From Turicibacter sp. (lineage in GTDB: Bacteria; Bacillota; Bacilli; MOL361; Turicibacteraceae): a DNA stretch of 28,770 bases. The notes under the pieces were generated by a model that was not told the DNA's origin, made no database searches, and worked only from the letters and a program-made list of their open reading frames with translations. Positions 23,143 to 28,770 of the stretch are shown here, piece after piece. The stretch lies in the NCBI GenBank assembly GCA_030531025.1, contig JAUMTV010000025.1, positions 1 to 28,770 on the forward strand, in the 5' to 3' direction. The position numbers and the translations under genes are program-made. Position 1 is the first letter of the stretch. Every line of letters starts with the position of its first letter.

Positions 23143-25170
23143 TTATGTTAAATCAATGATAGGTAACTTTTCTTTTGACAAAGTTAAAGTTGATTTTAAC
23201 TTATAGTTACTTTCACGAACTAACTTAAATTTAGGACGTTTTTTATCATCATCAGCATCATTTACAGTATAGGCTGTTGACTCTAATTTTCCTTTTTCCA
23301 CTAACTCATCAATTTGCTCTTTAGTTAATGTTTCATATTGTAATAATGTTTCAGCAATTAATTTTACTAGATCTTGATTTTCTAGTAAAACTTTGCGACA
23401 ACGATCATAACATGCACTAATAATTTTATGAATTTGCTCATCAATTTGACGTGCTAAATGATCAGAGAAGTTTTTATCTTTATTATAGTCACGTCCTAAG
23501 AAGACATTTCCACTACGTTGCTCATACTGAATCGGTCCTAATTCACTCATTCCATACTCTGTAACCATTGCACGTGCAATAGCAGTAGCTTTTTGGAAGT
23601 CGTTATGAGCACCTGTTGTTACTTCCTTGAACGTAATTTCTTCTGAAACACGTCCAGCAAGTAAACCAGTAATACGATCTAATAAATCTTGTTTTGTTTG
23701 TAAATATGTTTCCTCTTCAGGAAGCATTAAAGCATAACCACCCGCTTCACCACGTGGGATGATTGTAACCTTATGCACAACTTCAGCATTTTCTAATTTT
23801 AATCCGACTACAGCATGTCCAGCTTCATGATAAGCAACAACACGTCGTTCTTTTTTCGAGAATACTTTAGATTTCTTAGCAGGACCCATCATAACGCGAT
23901 CAGTCGCCTCATCGATGTCGTGCATTTGAATTTGTTTACGATTATCACGAGCAGCTAATAATGCTGATTCGTTTAATAAGTTTTCTAAATCTGCTCCACT
24001 AAATCCTGGTGTACGACGAGCAATATCCTCTAAGCGTACTTCAGGCGCTAAACGTTTATTACGAGCATGTACTTTTAAGATTGCTTCACGTCCTTTAACA
24101 TCTGGACGACCAATTGTAATTTGGCGGTCGAAACGTCCTGGACGTAATAACGCAGGGTCTAATACGTCTGGTCGGTTGGTTGCGGCCATAACGATAATTC
24201 CTGAGTTTGGACCAAATCCATCCATTTCAACGAGTAATTGGTTTAAGGTTTGTTCACGTTCATCGTGACCTCCACCCATTCCAGCTCCACGTTGACGACC
24301 TACCGCATCAATCTCATCGATGAAAATGATACATGGTGCTGTCTTTTTCGCTGTTTGGAACATATCACGTACACGGCTTGCTCCAACCCCAACAAACATC
24401 TCTACGAAATCTGAACCTGAGATTGAATAAAATGGTACGCCCGCTTCACCAGCAACGGCACGAGCCAGTAATGTTTTACCTGTTCCTGGAGGTCCAACTA
24501 ATAAAATACCTTTTGGAACACGTGCACCCATCTCATTATACTTAGCTGGGCTTTTTAAGAAATCTACGACTTCTACTAACTCTTCTTTTTCTTCATCATT
24601 TCCTGCTACATCATCAAATGAAATTCCTTCTTGTTTTGATAATTTCGCACGGCTTTTTCCAAAATCAAAGGCCTTATTATTTCCTCGTTGAGCTGATCTA
24701 AACATAAACATAATAACGCCTAGGAATAATACAGTTAATAACGCATAAGATAAGAAACTCCAAACTTTACCGATTGTTGGTGCTAAACCATTAGTGAACT
24801 CAACATTATTTGCAAGTGCTAAATCACTAATTTTATTATAGGCAACATCAGCAACTCGTGTTTGATAAATAGTTTCTTTTCCATCCACTACCATTGTTCC
24901 TGAAATGGTCCATAAGTTTTTATTATCTTCTCCATCAGTTGGTCGAGCCTGAATTGTCTGAACATTTCCACTTTCAATTTGCTCAACAAACTCATTATAT
25001 GTTGGTTCGATAATAGTCGGTTGTGGTGACTCAGCAAAGATAAATCCATATAATCCTAAAACAATAATAAATAGAATGAAGTAGATTCCAATACTTTGTG
25101 GACCTTTTTTATTAAAACTACTTTTCTTTTTAATGCTGTTAATTTTATCCTTTGGATTAATTGGCGGCAT
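23143..25170 (-). CDS. ftsH: ATP-dependent zinc metalloprotease FtsH
   Basis: A membrane-bound AAA+ protease that degrades misfolded membrane and regulatory proteins. Two membrane spans (about residues 28-46 and 135-157) enclose the external domain. Walker A GPPGTGKT is at 226-233, Walker B IIFIDEID at 281-288, and the arginine-finger region [18 protein letters not shown] at 331-348. The zinc site is HEAGH at 448-452, with the third ligand in GAHNDF near 524. Length 675 is normal; the C-terminus carries a basic tail ([14 protein letters not shown]) after the protease domain. The start has an aaagaggtg site. It follows hpt by 15 bases in the tilS-hpt-ftsH operon. Confidence 0.98.
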   Translation of the reverse strand: MPPINPKDKINSIKKKSSFNKKGPQSIGIYFILFIIVLGLYGFIFAESPQPTIIEPTYNEFVEQIESGNVQTIQARPTDGEDNKNLWTISGTMVVDGKETIYQTRVADVAYNKISDLALANNVEFTNGLAPTIGKVWSFLSYALLTVLFLGVIMFMFRSAQRGNNKAFDFGKSRAKLSKQEGISFDDVAGNDEEKEELVEVVDFLKSPAKYNEMGARVPKGILLVGPPGTGKTLLARAVAGEAGVPFYSISGSDFVEMFVGVGASRVRDMFQTAKKTAPCIIFIDEIDAVGRQRGAGMGGGHDEREQTLNQLLVEMDGFGPNSGIIVMAATNRPDVLDPALLRPGRFDRQITIGRPDVKGREAILKVHARNKRLAPEVRLEDIARRTPGFSGADLENLLNESALLAARDNRKQIQMHDIDEATDRVMMGPAKKSKVFSKKERRVVAYHEAGHAVVGLKLENAEVVHKVTIIPRGEAGGYALMLPEEETYLQTKQDLLDRITGLLAGRVSEEITFKEVTTGAHNDFQKATAIARAMVTEYGMSELGPIQYEQRSGNVFLGRDYNKDKNFSDHLARQIDEQIHKIISACYDRCRKVLLENQDLVKLIAETLLQYETLTKEQIDELVEKGKLESTAYTVNDADDDKKRPKFKLVRESNYKLKSTLTLSKEKLPIIDLT

Positions 25171-25185
25171 TTTCGCACCTCTTTC

Positions 25186-25725
25186 TTAATTCATATAGAC
25201 TTCTTCTTTAAGAATACCTACATATGGTAAATTACGATAATACTCATCATAATCTAATCCGTATCCAACAACGAAAGCCTTTGGAATAGTAAATCCAATA
25301 TACTTAGGTTCCATGACAACGACACGTCCTTCTGGCTTATCTAACATTGTAACTACTTCAACTGAAGATGCACCACGATGTTTTAATAAAGCAATGACTT
25401 TATCTAATGTGAAACCTGTATCTACGATATCTTCAACGATAATGATATGACGATTTTCAACTGAAATGTCTAAATCTTTTAAAATTTTCACTTGTCCAGA
25501 AGAAGCTGTTCCCCCGTGATAACTTGAAACATCCATAAATTCAATTTGAATTGGGATATTCATATGTTTCATTAAATCTCCGATAAAAGGAACTGATCCT
25601 TTTAATAACCCTAATAAAATCGGTTTTTTATCCGCATAGTCGATTTCTAATTGTTTTGCTAATTCTGCTGCTTTGGCTTCAATTTGCTCAGTTGTTAATA
25701 AAATTTCTTTAATATCGTTATGCAT
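25186..25725 (-). CDS. hpt: Hypoxanthine phosphoribosyltransferase
   Basis: Salvages hypoxanthine (and usually guanine) to the nucleotide with PRPP. The PRPP motif HIIIVEDIVDTGFTL lies mid-protein, and the base-binding loop segment KAFVVGYGLDYDEYYRNLPYVG is complete (split: KAFVVGYGLDY and DEYYRNLPYVG). I place the start at MHNDIKEILL, ten bases after a ggaggga site; the frame is open 11 codons further upstream inside tilS. The two genes then overlap by eight bases (the tilS stop is at 25718-25720), which suggests coupled translation. In Bacillus the order tilS-hpt-ftsH is the same. Confidence 0.96.
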   Translation of the reverse strand: MHNDIKEILLTTEQIEAKAAELAKQLEIDYADKKPILLGLLKGSVPFIGDLMKHMNIPIQIEFMDVSSYHGGTASSGQVKILKDLDISVENRHIIIVEDIVDTGFTLDKVIALLKHRGASSVEVVTMLDKPEGRVVVMEPKYIGFTIPKAFVVGYGLDYDEYYRNLPYVGILKEEVYMN

Positions 25726-27097
25726 CTTTTTCATTCCCTCCACGGTGGCAATAATCAATTGTAATTACATGGCCTTCTACTTGTTGACGACAAAGCGATG
25801 ACTTTTTTAAAAGCGGTACCCAAATGATTTGATCGTTAGCATCTGTAATAATCGGCCATGTGTCTCTTAGTAACTTAGGAACTTTATTTTCAATCATAAT
25901 TTCCTTTACTTTCTTTGACCCATAACCATTCATTAATTGAATACGATCTCCTGGTCTACGCGTTCTAACTTTTAAAGGCAATTCTATTTCATTATAACAC
26001 AAATGAACTTTATTAATGCAAGATTTTTCCGTTTTTTCATCGACTTTATTCTCTCTTACATGAATCGTCGAACTAGTTGGTAAAACTGTCTTCGTATCAA
26101 GTGGTAGAACCATTTCATAATCTGTTTCCATCATAGGTATTGTAGAGAATTTTACTACATCATATGCAATTATACAACTAATTTGATGCGGTAAGGTTAA
26201 TATTAAATTTGGCTTACGATTTTTAATTAGCATGTGAATTTGTTCAATATGGATCGTTTGAATATCTTTAAGTGTAAATTGCTGCAAAATGCGTTTAATC
26301 AATCGTCTAATTAAGCTAGGAGGTAAATTCTGAACAAAACTTCTAGAAACTATACAACAGCCTTCACTTTGAGAAACAAAACTCATTAATTGATCAATCT
26401 GTTCAGAAAAGTATGCTTCATCTTCACTTAATTGCTCACTAATCATCCTCGAATGTTCATAAATAGACGGGCTTTCTTTTACAAGTCTTGGAACGATATA
26501 CTTTCTAATGCGATTTCTTGTATAAACATCACTCTCGTTAGACTCATCTTCTCTAAACAAGACACGCTCTTTTTTGCAGTAATGATATATTTCTTGCTTA
26601 GTAACAGCGATTAATGGTCTAATAATTTTTAAACCATTATTAATCGTTATAGGTTCAATGCCGATTAAACCACTAGAAGAATTTTGATATAAGAGACGAT
26701 GAAGTTGCGTTTCTAAGTGATCATCTGCATGATGAGCAGTCACTAAACAATCAGCTTGATAATCATTGGCTACAGACTTAAAAAATTCATATCTTTTATT
26801 TCTTGCATACTCATGAAAATTTTCAACCTGATTATTTTTAGGTAAGTAATAGACCTCATAGGGTAGATTATACATATGCACAACTTGTTCAACTAGAATT
26901 TCATCTAACTCAGAGTTTTCTCGTTTTTTATGGTTAACATGAGCAACGACTAAACGTAGTTGATGATTTGTGGCAAAGTGTTTCATAAAATGCAATAACG
27001 CCATCGAGTCAGCGCCTCCTGAAACAGCCACAATAACTGCTTTGTTTTTCTCAAATAAATTGTATTTTTTTATCGTCTCTAATATAACCTTTTGCAT
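25718..27097 (-). CDS. tilS: tRNA(Ile)-lysidine synthetase
   Basis: Modifies C34 of the CAU-anticodon isoleucine tRNA to lysidine, so that it reads AUA. The N-type ATP pyrophosphatase loop AVSGGADSMALL is at residues 24-35 and is followed by VAHVNHKKRENS and VTAHHADDHLETQLHRLL. The C-terminal domain carries LKVRTRRPGDRIQLMNGYG and KVPKLLRDTWPI. Length 459 is typical. The start follows an aaggag site. A tataat lies upstream on the minus strand (complement of 27142-27147) with a poor -35. It is the first gene of tilS-hpt-ftsH. Confidence 0.96.
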   Translation of the reverse strand: MQKVILETIKKYNLFEKNKAVIVAVSGGADSMALLHFMKHFATNHQLRLVVAHVNHKKRENSELDEILVEQVVHMYNLPYEVYYLPKNNQVENFHEYARNKRYEFFKSVANDYQADCLVTAHHADDHLETQLHRLLYQNSSSGLIGIEPITINNGLKIIRPLIAVTKQEIYHYCKKERVLFREDESNESDVYTRNRIRKYIVPRLVKESPSIYEHSRMISEQLSEDEAYFSEQIDQLMSFVSQSEGCCIVSRSFVQNLPPSLIRRLIKRILQQFTLKDIQTIHIEQIHMLIKNRKPNLILTLPHQISCIIAYDVVKFSTIPMMETDYEMVLPLDTKTVLPTSSTIHVRENKVDEKTEKSCINKVHLCYNEIELPLKVRTRRPGDRIQLMNGYGSKKVKEIMIENKVPKLLRDTWPIITDANDQIIWVPLLKKSSLCRQQVEGHVITIDYCHRGGNEKDA

Positions 27098-27226
27098 TTA
27101 ATTTCAAACTCCTTATAACTCATAAAAAACGCTTATAATCTATTATAGCCATTTTGAGGTAAAAAAAAAGCACTGTCTAACGTTTCATACACTTTTTCCC
27201 CATTATACTCCCTATTATTTAATTAT

Positions 27227-27265
27227 AATTAAAAACGATCAGATAAAATCTGATCGTTTTTAATT
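27227..27265. terminator. Terminator-like hairpin upstream of tilS
   Basis: A perfect 17-bp stem (27227-27243 with 27249-27265), loop taaaa; the inner part is aaaaacgatcaga with tctgatcgttttt. It can stop transcripts in either direction. On the minus strand it would end any RNA coming from 27.3-28.8 kb before the tilS promoter. Confidence 0.75.
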
Positions 27266-27414
27266 GTAATGAGCTCTATTACAACATATAAAATTGCACA
27301 AAAGGTGCGTTACTAAAGAAATTTGAACAAGATTATTTGCGCAGATAATCCTATTAATTCCAATAGCCTTAAGCATCATTTTTTATTTTTAAACATCTAT
27401 ATTCTTAACTTAAC

Positions 27415-27596
27415 TAACAATGACCCTTCATCTTAGGCGGGCCTCTGAATACGGTCCTGTACCCAGTAAAAACGATATTTCTATCGTGAGTCTTATTCAA
27501 TTGTCTGTCCGAACACGGCTCTTTTCATGAAAAAGAGCACTATTATACTGCCTCAGTTTTTGAAGCTACTAACAATTTGTTAGTAGCTTTTTTTGT
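27415..27596 (+). ncRNA. Candidate small RNA ending at a strong plus-strand terminator
   Basis: A GC-richer island (aggcgggcctctg and acggtcctgtaccc, 27434-27473) stands out in very AT-rich DNA. Hairpins follow: acgata with tatcgt (about 27471-27486) and gctctttt with aaaaagagc (about 27518-27539). The stretch ends with a perfect 11-bp terminator stem, aagctactaac (27563-27573) with gttagtagctt (27579-27589), and seven T. The terminator works only on the plus strand, and no reading frame leads into it, which argues for an RNA gene. The 5' end is uncertain; a weak TATATT lies at 27398-27403. I do not recognise the family; the 5' part (27270-27360) also contains small hairpins and could belong to it. 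Confidence 0.45.
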
Positions 27597-27790
27597 TCTT
27601 AGAATCTATTCTTTTTTATGTATAACCACCTGGATTTTTGACTATACTAAATAATCTTCGATTTAATTCATCATACAGCTATCATTTTATCCAACTGTTA
27701 TTTGGCTTTTAATTGAGTATGAATTAATAAATCTGTTTTAACTTTATCTATGTCTTATTTAAGACTTCATTCAATTATTAAGTCATCGAT

Positions 27791-28743
27791 TAGCAAAACT
27801 AGCTCCGACCCTAGAAGTGCTAAATTCTATTAATAAAAATAGCCTCTTTTTACAAATTTCCTATACCAAACAACTTTAACTTAAACTTACTATTTAAATA
27901 AGAAAGCTCCGATTCTCTCCTATTTATTAACTCACTCGCATATACATGACACAATTTTTTCTCAAACTAGCTCTGACCTTAGTTTCAGATTTAAGATTTT
28001 TACTACTAGACATAGTACTACCTGTTATTTTAATAACTAAATTTTATGTTGATCAATCTTACTATTTACACATTTTAACTAGCCACGAATCAACTCTTTA
28101 ATTATGATTGATTTATCCTACTTTTTACTCGTACACTTTTCACACTTACAAACCAGCTCCGACTTCTGATTTGTATACCACAAATTATTAATTATACACA
28201 TGGATTTTTACTTCAATCGCTGTCATGCATACGTCTTACTGGCTAAATCATCCTTATGATTCAAAAACACATTATTCTAACTTCCATTGATTACTGATTA
28301 TTACTTTAATCTTAAATATTTTTTAGTAACCACTGCCAACCAGTTTTAAGTTCTGATTGACGACAATTTGCACAAACAGATTATTTCAATAATTAAATAC
28401 TCGCAATATATATAAACCAGCTCCGACTTCTGATTTATATATAACAAGTCATCACTACTTATATACATGGATTTTTCATTTTAATCTCTATCACCCATAC
28501 ATATTACTGGTTAAATCATTCTTATGATTCAATCATAATTTTTTAATTTAATACTTTAAATACACCCTACTATTAAACTTCTTTTTATAGTTTATTACAT
28601 TTTTTAATTTTAGCTTATTGCTAATTATAGCTTTCACCTTAAGTAGATTACACATTTTAACTGGCTTACAATAAAATCTGACTTAACTAATTACTTACAC
28701 ACATTTTAAACTCTAACCAATCAGCTCCGACTTCCGATTGGTT
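27791..28743 (-). repeat. Irregular array of hairpins with a shared loop; candidate large structured RNA
   Basis: Seven hairpins carry related loops. Read on the minus strand the shared loop is AAGUCGGAG, exact at 28147-28175, 28408-28442 and 28715-28743. It is varied at 27791-27822 and 27896-27925 (core UCGGAG), changed to GUCAGAG at 27964-27985, and lost at 28337-28359. Stem sequences differ but stay paired (10, 13, 10 and 7 bp in four units). In those four the single odd pair is C-A on the plus strand but G-U or U-G on the minus strand, so the RNA is probably minus-strand. A block TTAAAATGTGTAA also recurs (28069, 28650, 28696). There is no gene in 27597-28770. Confidence 0.5.
28147..28532 (-). 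repeat. Two copies of a ~120-base block, about 264 bases apart
   Basis: Copy A (28147-28264) and copy B (28408-28532) share the loop hairpin, then acatggattttt (offset 267). They also share a 30-base segment, tactgg(c/t)taaatcat and on to cttatgattcaa (28235-28264 and 28503-28532), that differs at only a few positions. That segment contains a small hairpin, aatcat with atgatt. Between these conserved pieces the sequence is freely diverged. The pattern fits an old tandem duplication whose structural parts were kept. Confidence 0.65.
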
Positions 28744-28770
28744 TGTCAAACTTCACACACAGATCACACT

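Noticed and set aside
27200..27600. tmRNA, SRP RNA or RNase P RNA
   Set aside because: The diagnostic sequences of each (tRNA-like 3' end, SRP helix 8 tetraloop region, RNase P conserved core) are not found.
27791..28743. CRISPR array
   Set aside because: Repeat spacing is irregular (about 64 to 300 bases), repeats vary in their stems rather than being identical, and no spacer-like units or cas genes are present.

Overview
The window is low-GC DNA typical of a Bacillota (Firmicutes) chromosome: AGGAGG-type ribosome binding sites, many short hairpin-plus-T terminators, a class D sortase, a YclNOPQ-type siderophore importer and a tilS-hpt-ftsH-hslO block. The overall gene content reminds me of Turicibacter or a related genus; that is an impression from memory and has not been checked by any search. 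Most genes lie on the minus strand.

The two ends of the gene-bearing part look like the two halves of a locus that is continuous in Bacillus (tilS, hpt, ftsH, hslO, ..., folP, folB, folK). Here tilS-hpt-ftsH and hslO lie at 27.1-21.7 kb and folP-folB-folK at 2.5-0.8 kb. About 19 kb of mostly single-gene and accessory units sits between them.

Layout from left to right. 1-0.7 kb: a structured RNA leader and an orphan gene. 0.8-2.5 kb: three folate biosynthesis genes, with a leader hairpin that shares two sequence blocks with the first leader, in inverted orientation. 2.7-3.3 kb: rubrerythrin. 3.5-4.9 kb: two genes of unknown function. 5.0-6.0 kb: UDP-glucose pyrophosphorylase, then a 30-residue hydrophobic peptide on the other strand. 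6.4-7.2 kb: a membrane-anchored helical repeat protein with a hairpin in its leader. 7.5-9.1 kb: a decaying pair of methyltransferase-like genes. 9.1-9.5 kb: an AT-rich gap with clustered DnaA-box-like sequences. 9.5-12.4 kb: an LRAT-domain protein, an unknown, a CpsB-type PHP phosphatase, a small zinc-ribbon protein behind a Crp/Fnr-like site, and a lipoprotein. 12.5-14.7 kb: a class D sortase and a large membrane protein. 15.0-15.24 kb: a free-standing structured RNA with its own promoter and terminator. 15.4-19.6 kb: a four-gene iron-siderophore importer with a Fur-box-like site and a divergent short AraC-type regulator. 19.7-21.0 kb: a cytoplasmic alkaline-phosphatase-superfamily hydrolase. 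21.1-27.1 kb: hslO, ftsH, hpt and tilS with small membrane proteins between.

The last 1.67 kb (27.1-28.77 kb) carries no recognisable gene. It holds a GC-richer candidate RNA with a strong plus-strand terminator, then an irregular array of hairpins that share a loop while their stems vary. In four of them the odd pair in the stem is G-U or U-G only when read on the minus strand, which points to a minus-strand structured RNA. With the 255-nt RNA at 15.0 kb, this is the best candidate here for something undescribed.

All motif and fold statements come from reading by eye; no homology search or folding program was run.
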